Of a stretch of 64,000 nt of DNA, positions 1 through 16,400 are shown one piece after another. The stretch is from Aristolochia californica (taxonomy: Eukaryota; Streptophyta; Magnoliopsida; Piperales; Aristolochiaceae). The notes beneath the pieces were generated by a model. The model had not been told where the DNA came from. It was given only the letters and a program-made list of their open reading frames with translations, and did not search any database. The stretch covers positions 868,001 through 932,000 of the forward strand of contig JARWKL010000010.1 in NCBI GenBank assembly GCA_029961685.1, written 5' to 3'. Every line of letters begins with the position of its first letter. The first letter of the stretch is position 1. The position numbers and the translations under genes are program-made.

Positions 1-45
1 ACCTCAGGAGTCACCTTTAGGTAAAGCTGAAGATAGAAGAAATAA

Positions 46-2345
<2,300 letters not shown>

Positions 2346-3290
2346 CTTCCTTTATTGACCAATAGGTTTGGTACCACTCCATTCCTTTTGTACATGTAAT
2401 AGGGTATGTAATTTTCTTAAGTTATTTTTGTTCTCTAATTTATATATATGAAAAGGTAACATGTCAAGCTTAATGTTTTCATCAAGGGAGTGAAACCTCT
2501 ACAATTGATCAAATATGCAATTCATGGACTGGACTCACTCCTCCCAAATGTAATATCTGACATTTTCGTCCTAACAAAAAACAAAGGATGAATGAAAAAA
2601 AATTTAGTTCTAAGCATTGAATGTTGATGCATAATTCAAAAGAGGAATTTCTTTTTTGTGTATTGACTTATGCCAATATTTTTGTTTTTCTACACCATTT
2701 ATCCATCTTTTAACGAAAATGTTTTTATTTTTGTCCTTCACTCGTTATGAAAATGGTAAAGAAATCTAACAGACATGTTGAGAAAAAATGTTTAGGAGAA
2801 AACTTTGATTATTTGTCTTAACCTATTATTAGTGAAGTTTGTAATGTAATATTTGATTATATTATACTATTAATCGTAATGTTGATTGATTATACCTCTT
2901 TGTTGTCATTTGCTACTAACAACAAAATGTTCATTTATGGCCTAGGACCACGATCAACTAAAATGAAAAATATCGAGAACAATGTCTTGGGCAGCCAGTA
3001 ACTAATATTAAGATATTTGATAATATAATATGTTTTCGATGAAAAAAATTGTTAATTTATAATATTCGTATAAGGTTATGTGTCTCCACAATACGTTGTT
3101 GTTTTATAGCTTAAACATAATTGACCAAAGTGAAATATGTCGATAACATAGCGTTGTGGGTAGTTGATAACATAGTATTAGAGTTGCTAACAATATAGTA
3201 TGTTACAGATGGGTATTATAGTTCTTTTTTTTAGCTTAACACAATCAACTATTTTACTTGTACTCGACTTCAAAAAATTATCCATGCTCT
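2346..3290. other. 3' flank of the acetyltransferase gene; AT-rich spacer
   Basis: This holds the 3' UTR of the GNAT gene followed by AT-rich DNA with no supported gene. Short repeats of the form 'ataacatagtatta' and 'acaatatagtatg' occur near 3140-3200. Confidence 0.5.
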
Positions 3291-3790
3291 TTGTTTTTAG
3301 TAGTCGACTGATTCTAGAAGAATAGTCAAATGTCTGCCTTAAGATGACTTTTGATTATCATTTGTCCAATACTAACATCCAAGACATAAACTTCGTAAAA
3401 ACACCCATACTCTCTCTTTCTAGCAATTAATTGTTTTTAGTATAGTCATCAACTATTTGCCTTAAGATGGCTGCAAAGTAGTCGACTACATAGCCTAAAG
3501 CCGTCTACTACTTTTGATATTCATTTATCCAATGTTAAATTCCAAGCATTAACAAATTAGAATCCCTATTTTTTTAGCTGATTACTCTTGGAAGAGTATG
3601 ACTGCCAAAAAAAGTGAGTGTGGAGATTTTGATGAAGTCGACTACAAAAATAAAACGATCAACTGCTTATGTGTTCGAGTTCAACACTAAACAAATGATT
3701 ATCAAAAGCAGTTGCTTGCTTTAGGCTATATAGTCGACTACTTGGAAGCCATTAGAGTACTCTTCCAAAAGCAAGTGATTGCTAGTAAGA
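3290..3790. repeat. Inverted and direct repeats built on TAGTCGACTA
   Basis: A unit containing a GTCGACT core, then 'gccttaagatg', 'acttttgat' and 'catttgtccaat' occurs near 3300-3390 and again at 3430-3545. A third copy at about 3663-3745 is in the opposite orientation: the complement of 'ttgctttaggctatatagtc' matches 'gactacatagcctaaag' at 3484-3500. The arms could fold into a long imperfect hairpin. It is probably part of a decayed transposable element; no coding domain is visible. Confidence 0.6.
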
Positions 3791-3951
3791 GTTTCAATTT
3801 TAAGTATAACAAAATAGGCAAGATTTCCCAGACCTTTTTCCCATAAAATTGAAGCACTTGCAAGGATCTCCAAAATGAAGAAAATGCATAAAAGTACTGA
3901 AACTGATGCTACTCATAGTTTTGCTTCAATCAAGATTAATTTTAATTTCAG

Positions 3952-4319
3952 GTGAGCAAGGCCTTACCGATCTGGTTTGATGTCTTCGATGATTGACAGT
4001 CCAAATGGGTTCTTACCCATCAGAATGCATTGAGCCATTTCTGACCTTGGCTCTCAGATGTTGCCAAGATGAAACTGATGGTCGACCTTCCATGGGTGAA
4101 GTGGTGCGAGAATTAGAGAGCATCTGGCTCGTGATGCCGGAATTCCAATCCATGGCTACTGATCCCAGAAAGGTTTCAGGCTCGTCTACTTCGGCCTCTA
4201 TGACAATAAATTCCTCAGTTAAGTATCTTGTCCCTGACCTCGCTGAGGTAGGTGATGACAGTACTCATTGTAGTAATTCTTCTTCTCCCCCGTCTTCTGA
4301 AAGAAATTTGCAAGTATAG
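3952..4319 (+). pseudogene. Orphan last exon of an LRR-VIII-1 receptor kinase, frameshifted
   Basis: The stretch matches the final exon of the intact kinase gene at 24219-24563. Both have an acceptor AG directly before GTGA.C, then a kinase C-lobe end ([40 protein letters not shown]) and a Ser-rich tail. The 5' part has one extra T after codon GCC (about 3964) and one extra base just before ATGGGT, so the exon is out of frame twice; only 3993-4319 stays open. The Gly-rich loop, HRD and DFG exons are not present upstream. The tail is diverged and lacks the SGVVPSI.PR ending of the intact copy. This is best read as a fragment of an old tandem duplicate; a small expressed ORF is unlikely. Confidence 0.85.
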
Positions 4320-6720
4320 TTGATCTAATGAATTGCTTCTATTCTGTTTTGCTAGTTGGTCTTCTATAATGTTTACTTTTAAGATTCTTTGTAAGAACAA
4401 GAAAGGGTCAAGGAAGGCTGTGTGGGTTAAAGAACTGGCTGGCTGCCATTAACAAGAAACTTTCAGAAAAATGTCTATTTAAGCTGGATTTTCCCACCTT
4501 AAATAGGTGTTTGAATAAATCAATAATGCATCTCTCACAACGATAAAGAAAGATGGTTCTTCAGATGTCAATGTGAACATCATCTAAGGCTTACCTACCA
4601 ATTAAATGTATTCTTTTAATCTTTTCTCTTATCCCCACATCAGACCTGGCCAACTGCACTTCACCTGTGCCTCAGTTGAATTCTTCTCAAAAAGAGGTTT
4701 TTAAGTCTTTGACGCTCCTCATGAACTGACCATTGATCAAATCTGGTGACTGCCCACTAGGAATTTGGTTCAAGAATCACTCCCACAACCACCCTTTTTA
4801 AAAATTAAAGCCCCCTTGATAGATCTTTTCATTTGTTTGACAAAATGCCTCTGAAAGATCTCTCCAATCTGTTTCTATAATGCTATAAGCGAAACCATTG
4901 AAGTGGCAGTGAGATAAAAATAAGATCTACACACAGGTTGTCAGATCATGGCTTACATGGACCATTACAATTTATTGCATGTCTATATGTTTAAATAGAA
5001 TTGATAGCAAGTTGAGATGTTGGTTGCAAAAAATTTATTATATAAGACATGATTGTTGAGATTTTAAGAATGAGGCCTACACAAACAACAACCAAAGAAG
5101 GAGAGTTGTTAGGTTGATAAAAGTGGAGAAATAATAAAGAGTATAAGAACCATTTTTTCTTATTATTTCAATCTTATGTTATGTTACTTAATAGGGTAGG
5201 GGTGGGCATGGGTCGGATTTACCAAAACCCAAATTGGGACCGATCCCCGACCTTGAAACCCGAACCCAAAAAATCCGAATTGCCAAATCTGATCATTGTC
5301 CTTGTAACCCAGTTCCCACCTCGTTCCCTTGAACCCGACCTAAATTTGACCCTTTTCAACCTTGTTTTATATCTCTATCTTGTCTATGGTCTTGGTCGGG
5401 TTTGGAAAAACCTATCCTTGATTTGAAACCCAAAGGGTGAAGCAAAAACCAAACTTGGGTTTTTTGGTCGGGGTCAGATTTCCTGTAAAACCTAATCTGA
5501 GGGCAATTCAAGATCTCGATAAAATATGAGATATGAGGTATGACATATTCTTTTGTAAAATTATATTATTACTACGAAAATGCTTCAAAGATCTAAATAG
5601 TTAGGAATAACTAATAAATACAAATAATGTTTTTTCTCAATTTATTTAAATTTTTTTCCTAATATTGATTAAGGTTTGTAGAGCAAAAGGTTGTTCTCCA
5701 TTTTCTTAAATCTTTTGTTTAAGAAAGCCATTACACTCTTTTGTTTGACCAAACCCAATACTATTGGATATAAAATCCTAGTTTATTTTAATATTCATGC
5801 ATTAATAATGGGGCAACTTGCCATGGAACTTGTAGTTAAATGTTGCAACTAGCATTTTAAGCATTGTATTATTCAATTAGTTTACTCTGATGTATTTAAG
5901 AATCATATTTTCTAAAAGATCTTCGATGCGGGTGGGCAAATTAAATTTCTAAAACGTATTTGTTTGCTTGATACCTAGTCGTTACTAGGGTTAGGCGTAG
6001 ATACGTTTAAAAGTTTACCTAATACCATGTATTAGTTGAGAAGTTATTGGATAATACATTTGATACGTATCAGATTTTGAGGACTCGGATATATATTAAA
6101 AATCCAATACGCCCATCGTAGGGCATTAAAAAATCGATATTTAGTATAGGGTTTAGGGTTTAAAAAAAATCTGATATGTATTCCCGATTTGCTCACGTAT
6201 TGACTAGAAAAAATAAGTACCAACTATAAGAAAATGATTCGGAAACTCCGAAATGAGGCTAAATATGAATTTAACTCCATGAAAGAATATATGATAATTA
6301 AATAAAAATATATTTTTTAAACTTCAATTTGTATTCAATAGATAGCTATACATTGAATAAATACACTTGGAAAGAGTGAGTCTAGGGTTTTCTGACTCGG
6401 AACACAACCTGTACACATGAAAGCACGAGACGAATTGGTCTGCCTGACTAGGATTCAGTTGGCCAGTTCAGATTCCGATCTGACTCGCCCGAGTGCACCG
6501 GCGGAGACTTATTCTTAGTCTGTGCCTGACACGAGAACGACGCCCACTTGCGGCCGTCGTCTGCGAACTCTTATCCATTCGAACTAAACTCACCTGCTCT
6601 TAGCAGAGATGTGGTCAGGTTCCAGCAACCGCGTAAAACCAGCAAGGATGAAAATCACGCCGTAACAACTTTCGTCAAATTTGCCCTGGTCACGGCACCG
6701 CTAATTTAATTCAGGCGCGT
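4320..6720. other. Spacer between kinase fragment and kinase gene
   Basis: No gene is supported. The stretch at 5195-5500 is made of degenerate GGGTCGG / AACCCGAACCC units after 'aggggtgggcatgggtcgg', a motif style also seen at 47491-47530 and 63040-63300. From 6400 the composition becomes more GC-rich, leading into the kinase promoter. Confidence 0.5.
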
Positions 6721-7425
6721 CGCTTTCTTTCTCTTTCCTCCCCATTCATTGCATTCAAAAAAAATGCCTCCTCGCTCTCGGTCTCTCTCTCTCTTCCTCT
6801 CAGAGGTTAATTCTCTCCACCTACCGAAACGACCCTGTAAAAGTCAAGCTGGCCCGCCGCTAAAAAATGCCTGCTGCTGCTTTCATTACTCGTCACTCTC
6901 GACTCGGTCAGCAGCTCCAAACGCTGCCTGCCGAGTTCCCTTTCCTCGTAATTTCGAACCATCTTCATATATGCCTGGAGAAAATAGTTGCTTCTCTGCC
7001 AGGCTTCTTGTCAGAGCTAGATGTGCTGAAATTCGGACACGGACTGGGTAGATTGTTGTCGAGGCGGTTTTGGGTTTAAGTAGTTTGAATTACATTGGAA
7101 TGGAATAGTTTTGAGCGGCATGGAGATTATCGATAAGGTTGGAAAGTAGGGTTTTGAGCTCCCTGGTTATTAGATGCAGATGCATTTTGAGTTTTTCTGA
7201 CTGGAAGGAATTAAGCTGGTGCCTGGTCGACTCTCTCGTACGCTCTGGACGAAGGTATTGATGTTTAAAAGGTTTCGGATTGAAAAAGGTTTGGGAGCCG
7301 AAATAGAAAAATGTTGATGACTTGGAAGTACTTTTAAGGCTGGAATCCCCTCATTAAAATCTGCTGGAGTAAATTTGGCGCCTATCTTTGTTAACAGGAC
7401 AAATACTGTGGTTATAGAGTTGAAG
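6720..7425 (+). promoter_or_regulatory. Promoter-proximal region and 5' UTR of the LRR kinase, with a probable UTR intron
   Basis: A CT-rich leader (TCTCTCTCTCTC near 6780) is followed by GC-richer DNA. A donor at 7255 (GAAG|GTATTG) and an acceptor at 7396-7397 (TTAACAG|GACAAA) would remove a 143-nt intron just before the ATG at 7426. The open frames at 6749-7079 show no family resemblance and are probably untranslated leader. The transcription start was not located. Confidence 0.5.
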
Positions 7426-10400
7426 ATGTCTAGGGAGAGAATTTACGGTCTGGGAGCATCTTTTGCTCTTTGGTTGTCTTGCTGTTTGTTACTTGTGGGG
7501 GCACAGCTTACTGATCCGTCTGAAGGTGAAGTCTCGCTAGCTTAAACTGTTTTTTTCTCTTGACAAACCAGAATACTGATGCTTGATTTGAACTTCTTCA
7601 GCGTGCACTTCTCTGTTGACATAGGGAGTAACTGTATAGTGACTTTGCGTTCTGTGGTTTGATTATTAGTCTTTGCTAAATCTGTTCTCCACAGTCCTTG
7701 ATGATTCTTATTTTTTCTTGTTTTTTAGTCAATATTCCTTCAAATAATGGCATGTCTATCATCACTGTCAAGATCTTTTAGGACCCTTTTGGGTGTAAAT
7801 GTCAATTGATAATTTTTTGAATTTTGCAGTTGATGCACTGCGAGCTATCAAGAAAAAGCTGGATGACCCTAGAAGATTTCTCCGTGACTGGAACAAGGGT
7901 GACCCATGCACTCGAAGTTGGACAGGAGTAATATGCTTTGCTGCACCACTGGCTGATGGTTATCTCCATGTTCAAGAACTGTATGCTTTTGATTCTGTTG
8001 CTTTCTGCCCCTTTGCTGATTTTCTGATGCTCTATATTCTTCTTTTTCCTGCATATTTTGTTGTTAACAAATCTTTAAATTAACTCTGTGAGACCAAATT
8101 GTTTTACTGTTTCTAGTGTTGCATTAACAAAAAATGTTGCTTCGTCATACATTATAGTTTGCTGTTGCACACTGTGCATGAACCCCATCCTTCACGAGCT
8201 TTATATATTGTGAAGAATTTGAATGAATTGATGTGGAAGTTCTGCTGTATATTAGCCTGGCAAGGACAATATGTGCTAAATAATTCCCATCATAAACGTA
8301 AAGTATCTAATTTTTTTATGTTATTACTTTTATTATTATCTTTTTCTTGTGAATGCTTTCCCTGCTTACCCAATCTCACTAATTTGACTGGCAAAAAAAT
8401 CAAGAAATTTACTTATTCATGTCATGTTCAACATTTCACTTGTTCTTGTGATTCCTTTTTGCAGACAGATGCTAAGTAAGAACCTCTCAGGCACTTTAGC
8501 TCCAGAGCTGGGTCTACTATCATATATGAAAATATTGTAAGTGATACTTTAGTCAAATTCAAAGCTGAAATCGAAAGTTACCTCTTGACTTGTAATCATT
8601 AATCATTTTATTTGAGTAAGATACATTTTTTGGTTGTACAAATTGTTCCTGTTAACTTATATGCACATTCTGTTTCTCTTGCCAGGGATTTTATGTGGAA
8701 TAAAATGAGTGGCAGTATACCAAAGGAGATTGGTAATATTAAATCTCTGGAGCTCTTGTAAGTTGTGCCTCACACTCACATACACATCTATCTATCCATC
8801 TATCTATGTATCTGTCTTTCGATGTCTCTATGTATCTATGTATCTATCTATATATATATATATATATATACAAACACGTGTATATATATTTGTATGAAAG
8901 AGGAGTATATAATGGGCAAGAAGCGAAAGAAGTAAAGGTTTTACCTTTACCCACAACGGAAGGGGTATTTCGTTACCTATTTATTACGAGTACCTGTGGG
9001 TTTTTGGTAAATGAGTAAATAAATGGGTAAGTTAAAGGTTTAAAATATAAATAAGATATCATAATATAATTAATTATAAACGGCCTATAAAGTAATATAA
9101 AACACTTTAAAACATTTAAGCATAGTGTTGTTGCATCTCAGAAGGAGGCGGCGGTATTTAAACAATGAATTTTGAATGGGCACCTAAGAAGGTCTGGACA
9201 TCTCAAACAATGTTAGCTCAATTGCAGCAGGTCTTGTTGCTTCTGGCTAGTTGTAGACGGTAGGGCCTGCTTATGCTGTCTGATGCACACTTGAATTTGG
9301 GTGAAATAAATTCATGATGGTGTGATGATCATCAGCCTCAATAAATGATTGTTAGAGGATTGTGATGAATCTGACATAATGGACTAAAGAAAGGGACCAT
9401 CTTCGAAGAACGTTGTTAAAGGGTGGGTGGTTCCTCCCAAAATGATTGGCCAAAGGTAGGAAATCTCTTCCCAATAATTAGCAGATAATCTTTTCCAGTC
9501 CAAACCAATGTGAGACTAGTTCTTCCATAACAACTTTCAGTTTCAGAAACCTAGCCTGAGACGTGGAGCACATGTGCAAAAGAGTGGTGGACCTTTTTAT
9601 CTACCTACTTGCCCTCTTATATCCAGGCTTAAACTGATTGCCCAGCTCAAGATGTAGAAAACGTATATACACAGGCCATGGAGAACAAACACTGGCAGAA
9701 CAGAACACAAACATGAACTAGGGTTGGCTTTGGTATTATGTTAAAATCGGGCAAGATTTTTCCAAAATCTCTAGTTGAACTTAGGCAGTCTCTTCTTAAC
9801 TAATAAGCATAGGATTTTTTCAAGTTCAAATTTATGTAGGACTATTTTCTCAGACTTAACATTTCTCACTCTTTGATAACTAGCCTGAGACATGGAACAC
9901 ATGTACAATTATGGCTATTTTGGGCTTTTTACCGCTCAACCAAAGTAATATCTGTCGAATTTTTGTACCGTACAACTGCAACAAATGTACTCTTGGTTTG
10001 AGAGTATTCCAAAAAGATGCATTTAACTGAATGATGGCCAAGATTGTTACATTCTGGTGATAGAATATCACAATATAAATACAACCAAAGAACTTAGGTG
10101 TCAAAAGGGAATAGTTCATAATTCAAGAAAGGGAATAATTCAACACCAAGGGAGAGTGTAGAATAGTATTTTTGTTGCTTATAACATAGGAAGATATTCT
10201 ATTACCAAATTGTCTGAGAATATGCATGCATGACACTTAATAATGCGTGTGCTGCATCTAGCAAGGGTCTTTTCCCTTTTTGTCACCCCATTGGTCGTGG
10301 AGTACAACTACATGATGGTTGATGTTGAATGCCAATTTCATCCAGAATGATGTAAATCAATGAACAATACTCTGGCTTTCCTAAATGAATATATTAAATT

Positions 10401-13400
10401 GAATGCTTTACTTGATATATACAGCATATTTATTGAATAACATTGAGAGAGACTACTTATTGAACTCTTTTTTATTGGTCCATTTTTCTTTCATTAGAAT
10501 CTGTTGTTGTTCTTGAGGAAAAAAAGCCCTGTCTACTGAGATGCACTATTATTCTGGTTTACAGGCTCTTGAATGGAAATCAGTTAACTGGTCCTCTGCC
10601 TGATGAGCTCGGTTATCTTCCTAAATTGGACAGAATACAAATTGATCAGAACAAAATATCAGGACCTTTACCAAAATCATTTGCAAACTTGAACAAAACC
10701 AAGCATTTGTGAGTATGTGATTTGCCAGTTTACTCTATTTTCCAAGGTAGAAATGTACTGACGGGCTTTGTTGTTGTAGTCACATGAATAACAACTCAAT
10801 AAGTGGGTCAATTCCACCAGAGCTTTCCAGATTACCAAGCCTTGTACACTTGTATGTATAGCTATTATAGCACCTGCTTTGTCTTTCAATGTTTTATCAC
10901 CAGTTTCAGCTACTGTTCACAACAGCTTTTTGGTCTGCTTAGTACATAGTGAATCTCAAATTGATTGTGTTTATACTTTTACTTTTGACAAATTATGTGG
11001 TGTTTGTAGCCTGCTGGACAATAACAACTTAACTGGTTCTCTCCCACCGGAGTTCTCTCAGATGCCAAAGTTACTTATTCTGTATGTTCTATTTCATTGT
11101 CTTTCATATAATGTCATTCATAGTTTAAATTTTGTATCTTATTTTGATTGAAAAGTATGTGATTTGGGGAGAAAATGGAGGACAAAGGAGGAGAAAAAGT
11201 GGCCTGAATGAACAGAAGCCTTGGAGACAGTGCCAGAAAGGCACGTCCTCTTTTATAATCAGGGTTTTAAGTGAAATTTTACAAAAGGACAAAAATGCCC
11301 CTCAATACTCAAAAATACGTAACTCCTAAAATACATGTCTAAATTGAATGGAAATTGAACCAGTGATAAAGTAAAACATTGTCTATCTAATAACTATACT
11401 ATAAGACAAAAATATAATGTGAGAAATGACCAAAATACCCCTGGACTGGTATTTTAACATTCTTGTCTCAGTTGATTACATATCATTCTTTGACTTTTGG
11501 TTTATTTTTTTTCCTTGATAGAAAAAGCTTAAAAATTAGTTGATGAAAATTTTGGAGTATATTCTTTATGAAGAACCTATAATACAAGTAACTAATAGCT
11601 TGTTATTTTTTACTGAGATTTCCACTTAAAAGTTTTAGATTTCATGTGGACAAGATAAATGGCTTGGCAAAGGGCCATGAGAAGAAAGAACTAGATATAT
11701 GTGAAAGAAGGAGAGGAAGAAGTACCTATAATTGCCAGCCTTAATGCTCTTGTAGTGGGATTCTTGTAGAAAAAGCCAATTTCAAGGATCTTTATAGTCC
11801 ACACAATATTAATCCATAAGATGGCAGTTGTATATGTTTGAACCAACAGATACTATTCTGGATAGGATTCTCTTTTCCTATGCTATTAGTGGTAGAAGGA
11901 TGACAATAGAGGATCCATTCATATTATCAAATGTATTGAACCTTTTTAGCAGTGGAAGACAATTTTTTTTCTATGCAAGGTGATTTGTATGGTTGCACTT
12001 GATGGGAACCACACACAAGAAGAAAGAGATGAAGAGGAAGTATTTGTTGAAGGAGAAGTGATTTCAAAAGAAGCCATTGAGAAGAAAGAAAGAGTTTATC
12101 ATACGGGTTGATGTTGGTCTACTTGAAGGGAATCAGTGTAGAAGGCCTAGATCTCTGATACCATCAAGAGAGAGTAATTGATCTCCTTGCATAGCGTGGG
12201 TGTCTTATACTTATACTAAGTATAATGAGTTACAACTGAGAGTCCGCATGGAGCCCACATAGGTCCCACGATAATCATAAGTTGGAAAAAATTCTTTAGA
12301 TACAGTTGACTTATATTCTGTCAGCGATTATGTATGCTTTTGAACTGCATGCAACTTTCATTTTTAAAGCATCAATTTCATATCTGTTTCAAAAAAAATT
12401 GATGCTTAGATTTGCAAGGTATACAATCATGTATTACATGCTTTCTGTTTATCCTTTTTTTTTTTTTTTTTTTTACTTTGCAGTCAACTTGATAACAATA
12501 ATTTTGAAGGCAGTGAAATTCCAGCTTCTTACGGCAACAGAACAACCTTATTGAAATTGTAAGTTCATGCTCTTGAAAGTTGTCCTTGTTGTGGTCTTAG
12601 TTTGAGGACTTGTATGGCTAACTCATTTTGATAACATGAATGGTCATTGTGTTAATATGAGGCCCTAAGTTAAAGTGGATATCTGATATTTCTACAACTT
12701 TTGAATATTTCTTGCAGCAAGCATGCTGTTTCGTTTTTGTTCAAAGTCTACACTGTTAATGTTGACTCAAATGTCCATTCAAAATGGCTTTATGAAGTTA
12801 TTAGGCCTTTTGCCAATTAATAACCTAAAGAATTTTGCAAACTTTAACGTATGTGAGATATTCCCACTATCACTCCCCCTTGTGTTCAGGTCTAAACAAA
12901 TATATGACAACCTGAGGCGTGGGCAACATAAAAGGAGTATAAATTAAAATAGGCACAAACTATGCCTAATGGAATAGATGCCTTACTCTATACTATTTTA
13001 ATTGTGGTTGGTTCTATCCAAAATGACTAGCCATTGAGGAGGCATATTGTCCAACGCTATAAAGTAGCAGATTTCCAAGCCACGTGCCAATGTGGAACTA
13101 TAAACCACGATAGCAAGGCCTGACAAAACAAACAAACAAATGGATCTGAGATGTGCACTGCAGTCATGGAGAGTTAGTGCTGATGAACAAATGGTCCTTG
13201 GCTCAGATTTAGAGGCAAAACGTGGAAGTAACAAGGAGTGTGAAATTAACATATTATCACAATAAGGTTCAGAAAGAAAAAAGACATCAACAAAGCAATG
13301 CTGGCATCTCTTGCAATGGGGAAATAAAGTTTGTTAAAAGGTTTTAGGCATTATGTTAGTCTTCCAAAAGCTCTTTACTGGAAATATAAGGAAGGTCAAT

Positions 13401-16400
13401 CATGAATGCATGTGATGGCAGAGATGAAGAAATATATAAGTCGATAACTAATCCTGTAATATTTGGTGTTTGTATGTCTATTGTTTTCAGGCTGTGGCAT
13501 GTTGGGGAGGTCTAGTGGACACTAGTTCACTGAGAGGCTCTCTAAAACATTGCAGCATAGTTTTAGAACTCAAAAGGCGCAACCATTTTTTTTTGTTATA
13601 CCAAAAGTTGGTAGATCACTCAGCACATACAAATACCTCCCCATTTATGTATGTGCACAAATACTACACCAGAGTCACTAGTTTTTTGTCATTGTATCCT
13701 TCATTTCGTTTTATCTTTTTGAGTGGTGGTGGTTAGGGATGGGATTTCTATTGATGAATGTTGAAAATAATCTGTTAAGTGAACTAGATTTCATGATTAC
13801 TATTTCCTTTTTCCAGGAGTCTCAGGAACTGCAGCCTGCGAGGACCTGTTCCTGACCTAAGCAATATTCCTCAGCTTGGCTATATGTAAGTTTGCATGTA
13901 GGCAATTTTAGTGAGGTACTATTTCTAAATAAATGTAATCATAAACAACCTCTACAATCATTGCCTAGTGCTTTTGCTTCCATTCATGGTCAGTTATGAT
14001 CATATCTTACTTAATACTGGCTTTCCGCTAGTTTATTTTTTCTGTTCTCTTTGCTCCAATGTAATCTTTTTATCCCTCTTTTACTCTCTTAATGGAATTC
14101 TTATTATTATCAAAAACATAATTCAGAGATCTCAGTTGGAACCAACTTAGTGGACCCATACCATCAAATAGGCTCTCTGCCAATATGACAACTATGTAAG
14201 TACATTGTGAAGTAAAGTTTGTTAAATATTTGTGGACTTTGATTGACTCTAACTATAAGATCTCCAATTTTTTATTTTACTACGGTGTAAAAGTTGACAA
14301 ACATAATATTTTGCAGTGACCTGTCTCACAACAATCTTACAGGACCTATTCCCGATAACTTCTCAGGCCTTCCCTTTCTTCAGCGTTTGTGAGGACTTTT
14401 TTCACTTTGTTATTTGGTTTCCTTTTTAATTTTTGTTTCTATCAATTTTGTTCGTTTGCATGCATGTTTTTGAATAGCAATAAGCCAACACAGACTGGAT
14501 CATGTGCAGGCAGATTCCCCTACATACACAGACGCACATACATGCCCTGTTAGTCTGCTTGCTAGAATCTGCAATCATTTGTTTCTTCCTGTAAAATGAG
14601 TTCTTAATGCATTACTGCAGTTTTTTCTCTGGCAAGTTGTTCTGAAAAGGAATCTAAGAGAGAAATAGAATCTGTGAAGTATGTTCAGATCCAACTTGCT
14701 TGATTAACGAAAGTAAAATTGAAAGAAGGAGAAGGAAAAGAGAGAAAGGAGGAAGAAGCTGCCACAAGAAGCATGCTTGTGATTCAATGTTCTGCATGCC
14801 CCTAATTCTCCTTTTATATTAAGTCAAAGACAGACAACTACAGAAATGCCCTCTCTCCTAATTACATAAAACACAAAATATAGAGACTAAATCTAAGATC
14901 TAAAGAGAAATTCTTCCAGCCCAGAGAGGATAACCTTGAGACAATTCCTAATATACTCTTAAAGGTGAATTACATTTTTTTCCCTTGAACCTCATTCTTC
15001 CACAAAGTACATTGTACTTTGTTGAATGATGTAGTACAAGGGCATTGAAGTCATTTTATTCATGACAGTTTAGTACTTCGGTTTCTCTCTCCCATGTATA
15101 GTTCAGTACTTTGGTTTCTCTCTCAGTCTCTCTCTTTCTTTCTCTCGTAGGTTTATCATATTTGATGTTTTGTACTGTATTTGTGTTTGGAATTTTGCTG
15201 GGGTACATATAAAGAGGCAGGTGTATTATTGTAACTTTAAACTCTTTTTTAACTTGAGTAATATGATAAAGGATTAAGGATTGAGCTCAATCTTTAATCT
15301 GCCGCATCTGAGTTCCTGCGGCAGCATCCCAGAGTCTCTCTTCCTTCTTTTTTATTTTCTTCTCCTTTCTCTTTCTATCTCCTCTAAATCCAGAAATCTA
15401 CATACTTGACTTTTCATCATCTATTTAAAATTTATTCTTCACAATCTCAGTTTCCTTGTGTAGGAGGAGACAAAATCAGTACTGAACTAAACAAAAAACT
15501 ACAAGTAACAGGTTTCTAAATAAAATTCCTTTTCCATGTGATAGGCTCCAACAAAAAGTTGACTGGGTAAAATAAGCTACTTCCTCAAAAAGTTCCCAGC
15601 GGCATATTTTGGTTATACCCATCTATTTCACATCATTTTTCTTTACCACCAACTGTATGAACTGTGCTGTCATTGATCGTAGTGCCCATTGTGCCACTGA
15701 CAAAGGCCATACACAATAGTGTCCTTTCAGGAAATCCAACTATGGCCTGAACTTCTCTGAGGTTTGATCTTTCAACCGTAGATTTAGTAATCTCCCCTCC
15801 TTTTTTCCTTCTAGTTTGGATATGATATGAGACGAATCAATGGCCAGCTCTTTATAATATGAGCTCCCAAGTTTGGTGTGAGATAAAGACATTTCTGTTG
15901 CTCACTCTTTGGCCTCTTTGCTCCCTGTCATAAATTGGCAGTTCAATTTTCTTAGAGGTCTGAAAGATTCTGGAATCTCTGAGTTAGCATTATTGCTCAA
16001 GTGTTTAGATTCTGTTTTTATAAAATGTGTTGGTATTGATCTTCCTATTTGCAGTTTGAACCATTCAGGTTTGTTTTGTGCTGCTTCTTATTGTACGTTT
16101 CTGTTGGCATCTGCTATGAATAGTTCCTGCCCTAACAGCTCCTTTGTTTGGAAGCTGAAGAGCCTTCCTGAGTCGACTCATTTTTATGGATCGCTTATCA
16201 TAGGAAGATTTTGACTTTTGATGATCTAGCTTGACAAGGTCTAATGGTTGTGGGTAATTTGTGCAAGTTGTGCATGGAGGTTGAAGAATCATCTCTCATT
16301 TTTACTTCATTGTCCTTTTATCAAACTTGTTTGGAGTTTTATAGTCCAGCATCATTCAGGTCCTTTCTCAAAGAACGATAGGGGGTTATGGCAGATCTCC

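Noticed and set aside
6749..7079. Overlapping 100- and 70-codon frames before the kinase
   Set aside because: No family resemblance. Position, CT-rich start and a downstream UTR intron fit untranslated leader.
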